Assembly (NCBI RefSeq): GCF_001884045.1
Contig: NZ_MACF01000150.1
Location: forward strand, 1-37,326
From: Bacillus mobilis
Lineage (GTDB): Bacteria > Bacillota > Bacilli > Bacillales > Bacillaceae_G
Length of the DNA: 37,326 nucleotides
Direction: 5' to 3'
Part shown: one piece after another, positions 8,542-16,776 of the stretch
Numbering within the stretch: position 1 is the first letter of the stretch
How the letters are laid out: the number at the start of each line of letters is the position of its first letter
Notes under the pieces: generated by a model
What the model was told of the DNA's origin: nothing
The model's input: the letters and a program-made list of their open reading frames with translations, nothing else
Databases searched by the model: none
Program-made: the position numbers and the translations under genes

Positions 8542-8623
8542 CCTCTTCCCTCTCCTTCTCGCACTTTCCCCTTTTCATTATAAACTGTTTCTTCAAATGC
8601 GTGTACGAATATTCACAATTAAA

Positions 8624-8656
8624 AAGAAGCTAAAAGAATGAATCTTTTAGCTTCTT
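8624..8656. terminator. Terminator of the 77-residue protein gene
   Basis: A perfect 14-bp stem (8624-8637 with 8643-8656) ends in T's on the minus strand. It touches the stop codon of the gene at 8655-8888. Confidence 0.85.
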
Positions 8657-8888
8657 ACCCATCCCAAACTTGTGCTTTCACGTTGTTATGAAATTGCTTA
8701 AAATACGGATTTTTATAAAATGCAGTTCCGTATGCGTATTGCTGTGCGTTAGTAATTGGTGGCTGCGTATGTTGCATTTGTAAAGGAACTACAACTGGTG
8801 AAACTTGCATATACAGCGGATCTATCACCATTTTTGTATATGCATGATGATTATATGGCGAATACGCGACTAAAAATGGGTGATGCAT
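8655..8888 (-). CDS. Small hypothetical protein rich in His, Tyr, Pro and Gln
   Basis: About 77 residues, starting MHHPFLVAYSPYNHH. The composition (many H, Y, P, Q, M) is reminiscent of Bacillus spore-coat or exosporium small proteins, but no family is recognised. The start is taken at ATG 8888 because AAAGGGGAG lies seven bases upstream; further in-frame ATGs exist at 8894 and 8909. A private terminator directly at the stop codon supports a real monocistronic gene. A sporulation link is speculation from composition. Confidence 0.68.
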   Translation of the reverse strand: MHHPFLVAYSPYNHHAYTKMVIDPLYMQVSPVVVPLQMQHTQPPITNAQQYAYGTAFYKNPYFKQFHNNVKAQVWDG

Positions 8889-8960
8889 TGACATTCTCCC
8901 CTTTTGCATACAAATGTTATAGTATATGCAAGACTTTTAGTTTCGGGGATTATTTCTATT

Positions 8961-9857
8961 CTATTCTAACCAATCCTCAACATGTTTTATAAATACATCT
9001 AAGCAATCTATAAACGGTGAGTGTCCGCAATCTTCTAATATCTTCAACTCTGCATTTGGTAAATGTTTTGCTAATTCCTCACCGACTACTTGCGGTACGA
9101 CGTAATCTCTGTCACCTTGTATGACGAGTGTTGGAGCTTTAATATGATGAATTTGCTTATTTCCCTCTACAACCCCGTTATGTTCATCCGAAATATTAAA
9201 TGTAATGAGCGCATAATTCACATCTACGAAATTACGCTGCGTTAACATATCGTCTAAATACTTTTCATAACGATCCGGTTCAGGTTGATTATGTGTATAT
9301 ATTAATAGATTCCATACTGTACGGTAATATAATTTATTCATATTTCTTATCGCATCTAGCACTGGAACAATTTGTACGGGATCTTGTGCAACCTCTTCTT
9401 TCGTCTTTACTAAACTTGATACGATTGGCTGCCCGTTTATATCTTTTTTAAAAATTGGATATCCCTTCATGCCCACTGATTCTACTAAAATTAACTTTTC
9501 GACAAACGTTGGATAATTCGCTGTAAATTGCATCGCAACGCCACCGCCCATTGACCATCCCATTAATGAAAATTTCTCTAGTTTTAATTGATCGATAAAT
9601 AGTTTTACGTCTTCTGCAAAGTCTTGTAATGAATCTATCGATTGATTATATGTTGATTGGCCAAATCCTCTTAAATCAAGAGCGTAAATATGGTATTGAT
9701 CTTGCAACTTTTCAATAACTAAATCCCAGTGTTGTGACGATGTCATGTTCCCGTGAATGAGTACAAGAATTTCTGTATTTTGCCTTCCAACTTCCTGATA
9801 CGCAATCGTTTCTCCGTTCGATAGTGAAACAAACTCCATTGTTGCAGGCTTAATCAT
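8961..9857 (-). CDS. Alpha/beta hydrolase
   Basis: This soluble hydrolase of 298 residues has a complete catalytic triad. The nucleophile elbow is GWSMG (Ser about residue 102), the acid is Asp in GDRDYVVPQ, and the base is His in CGHSPF near the C-terminus. The oxyanion loop is VLIHGNMTSSQHWD. It belongs to the large epoxide hydrolase/esterase-like group; the substrate is unknown. GGGGGAA sits eight bases before ATG 9857, so this start is preferred over the ATG at 9872, whose own bases form that ribosome site. Divergent from the MarR gene. Confidence 0.87.
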   Translation of the reverse strand: MIKPATMEFVSLSNGETIAYQEVGRQNTEILVLIHGNMTSSQHWDLVIEKLQDQYHIYALDLRGFGQSTYNQSIDSLQDFAEDVKLFIDQLKLEKFSLMGWSMGGGVAMQFTANYPTFVEKLILVESVGMKGYPIFKKDINGQPIVSSLVKTKEEVAQDPVQIVPVLDAIRNMNKLYYRTVWNLLIYTHNQPEPDRYEKYLDDMLTQRNFVDVNYALITFNISDEHNGVVEGNKQIHHIKAPTLVIQGDRDYVVPQVVGEELAKHLPNAELKILEDCGHSPFIDCLDVFIKHVEDWLE

Positions 9858-9983
9858 CACAAGTTCCCCCATTCTTTTTAATAGAAAGAAAATTCTTTAC
9901 TTACTTAAAGAATAACATGCAGAATGTATGTTCTCAACATAAAACCTATACGAAATTTTTACATAAATCAACATGTCTATTAC

Positions 9984-10012
9984 TAGACAATTATAATAAA
10001 AAAGTATATAGT
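9984..10012 (+). promoter_or_regulatory. Promoter of the marR-MFS operon
   Basis: TAGACA (9984-9989), a 17-base spacer and TATAGT (10007-10012). The -10 overlaps the palindrome at 10009-10026, so repressor binding would block polymerase. Confidence 0.6.
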
Positions 10013-10026
10013 TAGCTAGGTAACTA
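10009..10026. promoter_or_regulatory. Candidate MarR operator
   Basis: TAGTTAGCTAGGTAACTA is an 18-bp palindrome with a single mismatched pair. The size is typical of MarR-family sites. It overlaps the -10 and lies about 20 bases before the marR start, so autoregulation is likely. Confidence 0.6.
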
Positions 10027-10046
10027 ATTTGAAAGGATCTAACTAT

Positions 10047-10463
10047 ATGGACGAAAAACAACATTTTTTTCACATTGTCAGCCAGACTTCTCGAAAATTC
10101 ACAAAGAAATTTAATGAACGCGTATCTCCAACTGGGCTATTTAGTGCACAATGGGCCGTTATTTTCCGCATTAATCAAACCGGTTCTTGCACACAAACAG
10201 AATTATGTCAGTATTTAAATGTTGAATCACCAACGATGACTCGTACGTTAACACGTATGGAGACGATGGGTTGGATTATTCGTACTGAAGGAAAAGATCG
10301 CCGTGAGAAGCTCATTTCGTTATCAGAAACAGCGATAAAAATGATTCCTATATGGCAAGAAGAAGTTGATACTTTTGAAGAAAAGACACTAGAAGGTATT
10401 AACGAAGATGAGTTACATCAAGCATTTCAAGTGTTACAACAAATCATTAAAAACTTAGATTAA
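10047..10463 (+). CDS. MarR family transcriptional regulator
   Basis: A 138-residue winged-helix regulator: dimerisation helix at the N-terminus, then GSCTQTELCQYLNVESPTMTR (recognition helix region) and the wing TEGKDRREKLISLS. ATG 10047 is chosen because AAGGAT is properly spaced; a TTG seven codons upstream coincides with that ribosome site. It is followed after 15 bases by an MFS gene with its own GGAGGG. The pair looks like a repressor with its cognate exporter, and a near-perfect palindrome overlaps the promoter. The ligand is unknown. Confidence 0.92.
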   Translation: MDEKQHFFHIVSQTSRKFTKKFNERVSPTGLFSAQWAVIFRINQTGSCTQTELCQYLNVESPTMTRTLTRMETMGWIIRTEGKDRREKLISLSETAIKMIPIWQEEVDTFEEKTLEGINEDELHQAFQVLQQIIKNLD

Positions 10464-10478
10464 ATTGGAGGGATGACG

Positions 10479-11678
10479 ATGCAAAGTGAGAAACTTTGGA
10501 CGAAGGATTTCCTCGGAACTTGTTTTAGTAGTCTATTTCTCTTCTTAACATTTTATATGCTTATGACTACTTTACCTATCTATGTAATAGACGGCCTAAA
10601 AGGAAAACCTGAGGAAATTGGTTTAGTTGCAACTGTTTTTCTTATTTCATCTGTTTTATGTAGACCATTTACAGGAAAATGGCTTGATGAATTAGGAAGA
10701 AAGAAAATTTTATTTATTTCACTTTCATTATTTTTAGCTGCTACCGTTATGTATTTCGGTGCGCAAAGTTTATTTTTATTACTTGCCCTTCGCTTCTTAC
10801 ATGGTATTGGGTTCGGTATGGCAACAACAGCCACAGGAACAATTGTAACTGATGTTGCACCAGCTCATAGACGAGGCGAAGCACTTGCCTATTTCGGCGT
10901 ATTCATGAGTTTGCCGATGGTAATTGGTCCTTTTTTAGGTTTAACAATTATTTCTCATTTTTCATTTACTGTACTATTTATCGTTTGTTCCGTATTTTCA
11001 TTGCTTGCATTTTTATTAGGACTACTTGTAAATATTCCGCATGAAGTACCAGTGAGCAAACAAAAACGAGAAAAAATGAAATGGAAGGACTTAATTGAAC
11101 CAGCCTCTATTCCGATCGCTCTGACAGGATTTGTTTTAGCCTTTTCTTATAGTGGTATTTTATCCTTTATTCCTATTTATGCGAAAGAGCTCGGTTTAGG
11201 AGAAGTTGCTAGTTACTTCTTTATTTTATACGCACTCGTTGTAGTAATTTCTCGTCCATTTACAGGAAAGATTTTCGATCGCTTCGGTGAAAATGTACTT
11301 GTTTACCCAGCTATCATTATTTTCACAATAGGGATGTTCATTTTAAGCCAAGCGCAAACTCCGTTTTGGTTCCTTGGTGCAGGTATGCTAATCGGTTTAG
11401 GTTATGGAACATTAATTCCAAGTTTCCAAACGATTGCGATCTCTGCCGCTGCAAACCATCGACGTGGTTCTGCGACAGCTACTTACTTCTCATTCTTTGA
11501 TAGTGGTCTCGGTTTTGGTTCTTTCATTTTAGGTATCGTCGCAGCGAAATCAAGTTACCATAATATGTATTTCATCGCAGCTATTATCGTTGCATTCACT
11601 TTACTTCTCTATTATGGATTACACGGACGAAAACAAAAATTCAAGAAACAACATACAGACGGAAAAGTTTCCGCTTAA
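10479..11678 (+). CDS. MFS exporter, partner of the MarR regulator
   Basis: This twelve-helix major facilitator protein of 399 residues has a classic motif A (GKWLDELGRKK) after helix 2, a second in the C-terminal half (GKIFDRFGENV) and a motif C-like VIGPFLGL segment. ATG 10479 is preferred over ATG 10473, because GGAGG (10467-10471) lies seven bases before the former and abuts the latter. It is second in an operon with marR and ends at a 16-bp terminator hairpin. It is probably a drug or metabolite exporter. Confidence 0.88.
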   Translation: MQSEKLWTKDFLGTCFSSLFLFLTFYMLMTTLPIYVIDGLKGKPEEIGLVATVFLISSVLCRPFTGKWLDELGRKKILFISLSLFLAATVMYFGAQSLFLLLALRFLHGIGFGMATTATGTIVTDVAPAHRRGEALAYFGVFMSLPMVIGPFLGLTIISHFSFTVLFIVCSVFSLLAFLLGLLVNIPHEVPVSKQKREKMKWKDLIEPASIPIALTGFVLAFSYSGILSFIPIYAKELGLGEVASYFFILYALVVVISRPFTGKIFDRFGENVLVYPAIIIFTIGMFILSQAQTPFWFLGAGMLIGLGYGTLIPSFQTIAISAAANHRRGSATATYFSFFDSGLGFGSFILGIVAAKSSYHNMYFIAAIIVAFTLLLYYGLHGRKQKFKKQHTDGKVSA

Positions 11679-11682
11679 CATG

Positions 11683-11720
11683 AATAAGGAAAGTAAACTT
11701 CCCCGTTTACTTTCCTTATT
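11683..11720. terminator. Terminator of the marR-MFS operon
   Basis: A perfect 16-bp stem, arms 11683-11698 and 11705-11720, ending in TTATTTTG on the plus strand. Confidence 0.87.
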
Positions 11721-11778
11721 TTGTATTTCTTTCACTAGAAGCGTATACTTATAATAGAAATAAAAAGGAGGGACCCCT

Positions 11779-13035
11779 ATGAAACTTAAAAAATCTCCCC
11801 TACTCTTACTCATAATCACATTTATATTTGTAATTACAGGGCTCGGTTTTACATACTTCAAACATAATAAAACAATCCCATCGAAAAATAACGTGACGAA
11901 GAAAAATTGGTTAGATGATCCTTACTTACGTTGGTCGTATACACATATGAAAGAATTCACTTTAATTAACGAGGTGAAAAATAACCCGGATCAAGTATCC
12001 CACTTCTCTACTGCATTACAAAACTTAGATGATTTTGCTGTAGAGCGTAGATTTGGAACGACTCCTCTAAAAAAACTTTTAGACGATAATAAAACGGATG
12101 CTTTTGTCATTGTACACAATGGACAACTTGTATATGAACGATATTTCAATGGGTATAAAGAGAGTGAACCTCATGGCATGGCGTCATTAGCGAAGGTCTT
12201 TACCGGGGCAATTATACAATCTCTTGCTGAAGAAAACCGTATTGACTTAGAAAAAACAGCTGACACATATATAAAAGAATTAAAAAATACACCGTTCGGT
12301 AATGCCACACTTCAGCAATTAATGGACATGCAAGTTTCTGTAGAATATCCTACTCACGGATATGAACATCCAGCGTTAGAAAATCAAGATGCACAACTAT
12401 ATTTAGCGAGCAATATTTTGCCTCGAGGTAAAAACTACGACGGCCCGATGAAAATTTATGATATGTTACGAGAAGTAGAAGAAACTGAACCGCCTGGTTC
12501 CGATTTTTCTTACGATAACGGATCAGCTGAAACACTCGCTTGGGTGATTCGAACGATCACTGGTAAATCATTAGCGGAAAATGTTAGCGAACGAATATGG
12601 TCTCAAATTGGTATGGAAGAAAGCGCATATTACGTTACAGATGAAACAAAAGTAGAACAAGCAAGCGCAGGCTTAAATGCAACTGCTAGAGATATGGCGA
12701 GATTCGGGCAATTACTATTAAACAACGGGGAATATAACGGAAAACAAATTCTCCCTTCTTCTATTTCTGAAGATATAAAAAATGTTCAAGAAGGTGAACT
12801 TGCAGTTGGCCCTGGAGCTTCCATTTCTTATCATAATCAATGGTGGATTCCGCACAATGAACAAGATGCTTTTGAAGTGTTAGGTAGTTACGGACAAACC
12901 CTTTACATCGATCCGACAGCAAATTTGATCATTGTCCACTTCTCTTCTAACGCTACACCAAGTAATGAAATCCATTCAGTTTACTCAAATATGTATATTG
13001 ATATTGCACATCATTTAGAGAAGCTTCCACAGTAG
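11779..13035 (+). CDS. Membrane-anchored serine hydrolase, class C beta-lactamase family
   Basis: 418 residues. An N-terminal membrane anchor (about residues 6-27) is followed by an extracellular domain of the beta-lactamase/penicillin-binding-protein-like family. The SxxK motif is SLAK (Ser136, Lys139) and the YxN motif is YDN (Tyr245, Asn247). A late GSYGQTL segment stands near the usual third motif. Members act as esterases, D-aminopeptidases or beta-lactamases; resistance activity should not be assumed. The ATG follows AAGGAGGG. The gene is single, and its stop codon lies in the loop of its own terminator. Confidence 0.88.
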   Translation: MKLKKSPLLLLIITFIFVITGLGFTYFKHNKTIPSKNNVTKKNWLDDPYLRWSYTHMKEFTLINEVKNNPDQVSHFSTALQNLDDFAVERRFGTTPLKKLLDDNKTDAFVIVHNGQLVYERYFNGYKESEPHGMASLAKVFTGAIIQSLAEENRIDLEKTADTYIKELKNTPFGNATLQQLMDMQVSVEYPTHGYEHPALENQDAQLYLASNILPRGKNYDGPMKIYDMLREVEETEPPGSDFSYDNGSAETLAWVIRTITGKSLAENVSERIWSQIGMEESAYYVTDETKVEQASAGLNATARDMARFGQLLLNNGEYNGKQILPSSISEDIKNVQEGELAVGPGASISYHNQWWIPHNEQDAFEVLGSYGQTLYIDPTANLIIVHFSSNATPSNEIHSVYSNMYIDIAHHLEKLPQ

Positions 13036-13044
13036 TGGAAGCTT
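13021..13044 (+). terminator. Terminator overlapping the hydrolase stop codon
   Basis: AAGCTTCCAC and GTGGAAGCTT pair over 10 bp with a 4-base loop, followed by TTTCTT. The TAG stop spans the loop. Confidence 0.85.
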
Positions 13045-13230
13045 TTTCTTGTTGGGGAAATTCTCGAAACGTAAACTAACCCAATATAAATCATACAGGC
13101 CGATGCTGCTTCCTACATTAAGAAAACATCGGCTATCTTCATTTCGGAAATTGTTTTGACTTCTGTTGTATGGCTAGCGAAAAAACTGATTTAGAATTCG
13201 AATGTGCTTAAAAATCTTGTCTTTCTTGTA

Positions 13231-13659
13231 TTAAATGAATTCTTTTCTTTCTTTTTTCATATTCGTCTCATAACATCCACACTCTCTCCAAACACTTTTT
13301 AAAAAGAAGCATGGGTAAACTAATAAATATAAATTAGGAATCCACCAAGAAATATCGAAATCTAAACGGATTGTCCAAAATGCTAGAGCTTGTAAGCCTG
13401 AACAAAAAGTTAAAATTAATGATAAGAATGCAAAGTGGCTCCAAATATGTTTTTGTTTAGAATGTAAATACAAACTTAAAAATCCCGTTAACGAGATTAA
13501 CAAATCTAGAGGAAGAAAAGACCAATTCCATGCTACCAAAATAGGGTCTTCATAATCTTTAAACAAATACTCTTGTGGAATCATATGAAAAATTGTTATG
13601 AACCAATATATAACAAACCCAAAATCAGTAATAAGAAAAAAACACTTTAAACGATTCAA
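13231..13659 (-). CDS. yvaD: DUF5360 membrane protein, YvaD-like
   Basis: A 142-residue integral membrane protein with four predicted helices (openings FFLITDFGFVIYWF, WSFLPLDLLISLTGF, HFAFLSLILTFCSG and the segment around LYLLVYPCFF). It matches YvaD of B. subtilis in character and in gene order: the TetR gene and SMR gene upstream correspond to yvaF and yvaE. Its start overlaps the SMR stop by four bases (ATGA), so it is translationally coupled. The biochemical role is unknown; it may assist or modulate the SMR pump. Confidence 0.78.
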   Translation of the reverse strand: MNRLKCFFLITDFGFVIYWFITIFHMIPQEYLFKDYEDPILVAWNWSFLPLDLLISLTGFLSLYLHSKQKHIWSHFAFLSLILTFCSGLQALAFWTIRLDFDISWWIPNLYLLVYPCFFLKSVWRECGCYETNMKKERKEFI

Positions 13660-14018
13660 TGTATACGTTCCTCCACCATTTCTTTTTTCTTCGCTTCATG
13701 TACCGTACTATTAAAATTTAAAATTACAACTCCAATTAAAATAAAAAGAATTGCTAGTATCTTAATTGCATTAATACTTTCTCCAAAATAAAAGAAGCCA
13801 ATTATTGTAATCGTTACAATTCCCATACCTGACCAAACCGCATAGGCAACAGACATTTCCATCCCCTTTAATGCGAATGACAGAAATACAAAACTTACTA
13901 CATAAAATACAAAAATAAGTATGCTTGGTACAAGTTCCGTTAATCCATCAGAGAGTTTCATCGCAGTTGTACCTGCTACTTCAAATAAAATTGCTAAGCA
14001 TAAATAAATCCACTGCAC
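13656..14018 (-). CDS. yvaE: SMR family efflux protein, YvaE-like
   Basis: A 120-residue small multidrug resistance protein with four membrane helices. It has the essential membrane-embedded Glu (E13 in LFEVAGTTAMKLSDG) and the conserved AYAVWSGMG of helix 3 (Trp62). Such proteins export quaternary amines, guanidinium or related cations by proton exchange as dimers. Translation begins at GTG 14018 behind GGTGGGAG. It is the second gene of a yvaF-yvaE-yvaD-like operon, 14 bases after the TetR stop and overlapping the DUF5360 gene. As the only SMR gene in this operon it probably forms homodimers. Confidence 0.88.
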   Translation of the reverse strand: MQWIYLCLAILFEVAGTTAMKLSDGLTELVPSILIFVFYVVSFVFLSFALKGMEMSVAYAVWSGMGIVTITIIGFFYFGESINAIKILAILFILIGVVILNFNSTVHEAKKKEMVEERIH

Positions 14019-14032
14019 TATTCTCCCACCTT

Positions 14033-14590
14033 CTACTCCGGATTAGAAATTCCATACAGCAATATGTCCATAATAGATTCAAGTATACTCCCTAATGTAT
14101 AATCACTCTTTTCAATAAACATCGGATCATATATGCGATTCAGTGCTCCCAAATATATTTCAATAAAAAACGGAATTTGCATTTTTCTTATGCTTCCTTC
14201 TCTCATTCCCTTCTCTAATAAACCGATTACAGTAGACCAGCCTTCACGTAAAAACTGATCTAATTTTAACCATTGATTATAATGATGTTTTTTTAATTCT
14301 ACTAATAAACGTGCATCCATGAATTTAAATTGTTGTGGAATGCAAATTAAGATGAGTCTTATTTTTTCAACTGTTTGTAACGTATCATCTTCAGCGATAT
14401 TTTTTTCCTTTTCTTGAATACTTTCTATTACATGACGAATAACTTCATCTACTATCTCATCTTTTGAAGAGAAGTGCTCATAAATTGTCCTCTTACTCAC
14501 AGCTAATTGTTTTGCTAAGTCACTTATTGTAAATGTAAACCCCTTCGTTTGAATTTGTTGACTTGTTTCTGTTACTATTCTTTGTTTCAT
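14033..14590 (-). CDS. yvaF: TetR family regulator, YvaF-like
   Basis: 185 residues. The N-terminal TetR helix-turn-helix (FTISDLAKQLAVSKRTIYEHFSSKDEIV, about residues 19-46) is followed by a helical ligand-binding domain. It is the first gene of the regulator-SMR-DUF5360 operon. Two GGTACCAACT copies 20 bases apart in its upstream region are likely its own operators, so the operon is probably self-repressed until a toxic cation or metabolite binds. Confidence 0.9.
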   Translation of the reverse strand: MKQRIVTETSQQIQTKGFTFTISDLAKQLAVSKRTIYEHFSSKDEIVDEVIRHVIESIQEKEKNIAEDDTLQTVEKIRLILICIPQQFKFMDARLLVELKKHHYNQWLKLDQFLREGWSTVIGLLEKGMREGSIRKMQIPFFIEIYLGALNRIYDPMFIEKSDYTLGSILESIMDILLYGISNPE

Positions 14591-14607
14591 AATCCGCCCC
14601 CTAAACC

Positions 14608-14640
14608 ATTGGTACCAACTTAGTTTTTATGGTACCAACT
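14608..14640. promoter_or_regulatory. Twin TetR (YvaF-like) operators
   Basis: GGTACCAACT occurs at 14611-14620 and again at 14631-14640. The first copy lies in the palindrome TTGGTACCAA (14609-14618). The 20-base period, about two helical turns, puts both copies on the same face of the DNA, 20-50 bases before the regulator's start. Confidence 0.65.
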
Positions 14641-14797
14641 CATTTTACAATATTTAACACATTTCGCACAACTGTTATTTTAAATTTTCTGTTTTTTAAA
14701 TCGAAACAGGTAAAACATAAGAGCGATGAGATTCATACCTTCATATTCAACAATCAAATGAATGTATAGAAAGTATCAGTCACTAAGCACTACTAAA

Positions 14798-14821
14798 AAG
14801 CGCCCTATAAACAGGGCGCTT
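14798..14821 (-). terminator. Terminator of the cytolysin gene
   Basis: A GC-rich 9-bp stem (AAGCGCCCT with AGGGCGCTT) runs on into TTTTTAG on the minus strand, ten bases after the cytolysin stop. Confidence 0.9.
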
Positions 14822-14830
14822 CACTCCAAC

Positions 14831-16369
14831 CTAATGACTAATATTAGCGGTTGGGTATAATGTTGTTCCTCCAATTGAAACCTTTATTTCATTTGTTAAC
14901 GGAACATTTTGTTCATTAATAATTGTTCTCCACCATTCCCATGCAAGACCTGTACATTCTCTTGCTACGATTTTTATATTTTTTGAATTTGGTGGAAGAG
15001 GGATTACTGTAGAGTAATGAGCTGTTTTGTCTTTGCCACTACCTTCCCATGTTTTATGTGTTAGTACTTCTTTCCCATTTTGATCAAATGTGAATTCATC
15101 CCAAGATACATCAAATTGAGCAACGTAAGCACCGTAATGATCGAGTGTCATTTTAGCACTTGAATATTCTGTAGTTGTCGTCTCGATATAATCTGTATTG
15201 TTATGAACAGCAGCAGTTGCATTATCTTTTAAGAACGTGCTTGTATATGAAATTGGGTATGCTGGATTTTTCAAACTTAATTCAGCATTATCTTTAATGA
15301 TATTTCGGATTTCATTGAAATCTTTTGTAACAACCTTGTTATGCTCTTTTGCATCTCCGCCTAATACGACAGCAGTAAAGGTACTTTCTTCAAAAATATC
15401 TTTGTACTGTCCACTCGTTTCGACGCTGTTATTCTTAAGTAAAGCTTTAAAAGCAGCTTGTACATCTTTACTCTTAGATGTGGTTTCTAATTTTACATAA
15501 ACCGTTCTACCATAAGCTACATTTGAGACCATAACAGGTGGAGCTGAATTACTTACTCCTTTACGATTTAGCTCATCAAAAGTAACACTATTATCAAATA
15601 GATCGGATGGATTGTTAGGTAGTTCAGCACTTACGGTATAGAATATTTGCTTATATGCCGCTACCATCACTTTTTTCTCTCCATTTGCAACCGCATTAAA
15701 ATCGATGTTTAGACTGTTATCAAGATATTTAGCATTAACATTAAGAGCACTTGCGATTTGTGATTTACTATAAACCATAGATTCTGTATACTGCATTCTT
15801 GCAGGTAACGTATGTGTTGCGGAATACTTTTCATTCCAAGTAGATACTAAATCGTCTACTGCTCCAGCCACATTACCATATGTCGGGTTTTGGACAGTGA
15901 TTGTATTTTCTTTTCTCATGCCAGGTAAGTCTATACTAATATTCAAAGGCTTTCTCTTAGCCACTAATAAACTCGGTTGATTGTCTGCAAAAGCTTTATT
16001 GGCAAGTTGTACAGCTCCTGGATACGTGCGATTCACTACAGAATCAATAATCGAAATATCAACTGGTGAAGTTGTAAGTGATTTTTTCTCGCGTTCCACT
16101 ACTACAAATTTACCATTTGAATTGATACTTTCTTTCGGAACAAAACTCTCTACTTTATCACCATTTACAGCTAAAACCTCTTGATTATTATATGTAAGGC
16201 TTGCTATACCAGTATCAATGCCATTAGCATTTTTAGTTATGTCAGTTGCATTACCGGCTTGTGTTTCTGCGAAAGAAATAGATGAATAATTAAGAGTGCA
16301 CAGACTAACTAATAAACATGCAAGGAACTTTCTTCTCTTGATATTTTTCTTATTATTCAGAAAAATCAC
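14831..16369 (-). CDS. Cholesterol-dependent cytolysin (cereolysin O/anthrolysin O type)
   Basis: This secreted pore-forming toxin of up to 512 residues has a signal peptide ([19 protein letters not shown], cleaved near FAE) followed by the four-domain cytolysin body. The undecapeptide is canonical ([11 protein letters not shown], about 471-481) and the cholesterol-recognition Thr-Leu pair is present in GTTLYP (about 503-504). Monomers bind membrane cholesterol and assemble into large pores. The full frame starts at GTG 16369, but GGGGTGAT fits CTG 16360 better, giving 509 residues. The gene lies downstream of a PlcR box and a 26-codon peptide gene in one apparent transcript, and ends at a strong terminator. 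Confidence 0.97.
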   Translation of the reverse strand: MIFLNNKKNIKRRKFLACLLVSLCTLNYSSISFAETQAGNATDITKNANGIDTGIASLTYNNQEVLAVNGDKVESFVPKESINSNGKFVVVEREKKSLTTSPVDISIIDSVVNRTYPGAVQLANKAFADNQPSLLVAKRKPLNISIDLPGMRKENTITVQNPTYGNVAGAVDDLVSTWNEKYSATHTLPARMQYTESMVYSKSQIASALNVNAKYLDNSLNIDFNAVANGEKKVMVAAYKQIFYTVSAELPNNPSDLFDNSVTFDELNRKGVSNSAPPVMVSNVAYGRTVYVKLETTSKSKDVQAAFKALLKNNSVETSGQYKDIFEESTFTAVVLGGDAKEHNKVVTKDFNEIRNIIKDNAELSLKNPAYPISYTSTFLKDNATAAVHNNTDYIETTTTEYSSAKMTLDHYGAYVAQFDVSWDEFTFDQNGKEVLTHKTWEGSGKDKTAHYSTVIPLPPNSKNIKIVARECTGLAWEWWRTIINEQNVPLTNEIKVSIGGTTLYPTANISH

Positions 16370-16427
16370 CCCATTCTTTTTTAGTAAGATATAATAATAA
16401 TTGATACATGATAGCTAACTAATAAAC

Positions 16428-16508
16428 TTACATAAACGCTTTTAAAAGTTCTTGAACTAAAGGAATTACTCCACCTAAAAATTTTAAAACTGCCATTGCG
16501 ATCTCCAT
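16428..16508 (-). CDS. 26-residue amphipathic peptide in the cytolysin leader
   Basis: ATG at 16508, TAA at 16430-16428. The peptide begins MEIAMAVLKFLGG and ends VQELLKAFM. GAGGAGGAAG lies about six bases before the ATG, one of the best ribosome sites in the window. On a 100-degree helical wheel Glu2, Lys9, Pro16, Gln19, Glu20 and Lys23, with both Gly, fall in a 100-220 degree sector; the rest is hydrophobic except Met5. Net side-chain charge is zero. Length and character recall staphylococcal delta-haemolysin and other phenol-soluble modulins; no sequence homology is claimed. It lies between the PlcR promoter and the cytolysin, so the two are probably co-expressed. A leader peptide role is the alternative. 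Confidence 0.72.
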   Translation of the reverse strand: MEIAMAVLKFLGGVIPLVQELLKAFM

Positions 16509-16559
16509 ATTACTTCCTCCTCTTTGCTGTATTAAGATGTGTTGTATATTTATGCTTTC

Positions 16560-16588
16560 ATTATAATAAGCTTTTGCATTTGCATCAA
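16560..16588 (-). promoter_or_regulatory. Sigma-A promoter of the peptide-cytolysin operon
   Basis: On the minus strand TTGATG (16588-16583) is followed after exactly 17 bases by TATAAT (16565-16560). The start site should be near 16553, leaving about 45 bases before the peptide ATG. Confidence 0.75.
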
Positions 16589-16598
16589 TTCATTTTTA

Positions 16599-16614
16599 TA
16601 TGCAATATTTCATA
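16599..16614. promoter_or_regulatory. PlcR box
   Basis: TATGCAATATTTCATA fits the published PlcR consensus TATG-N-A-N4-T-N-CATA at every fixed position. It ends ten bases upstream of the -35 at 16583-16588. PlcR, with its peptide PapR, activates secreted virulence factors of the B. cereus group at the onset of stationary phase. Confidence 0.9.
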
Positions 16615-16776
16615 TTGAGGAAAAGCAACTTTTTCTGTCAGGGTGATGATGGTACTACTCTTCTTGACAATATTTCAATCCCTCTAAAAAATATCAGAAT
16701 TTTCTAATTCCAAAAGGTTATAAACGAAACAACCTCGAATAATTGTAATAAATATACATAAGGAGGTTGATCTATT

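Noticed and set aside
11779-13035. Calling the serine hydrolase a beta-lactamase resistance gene
   Set aside because: The SxxK and YxN motifs define only the broad family; many members are esterases or peptidases, and the membrane anchor and length do not single out resistance enzymes.
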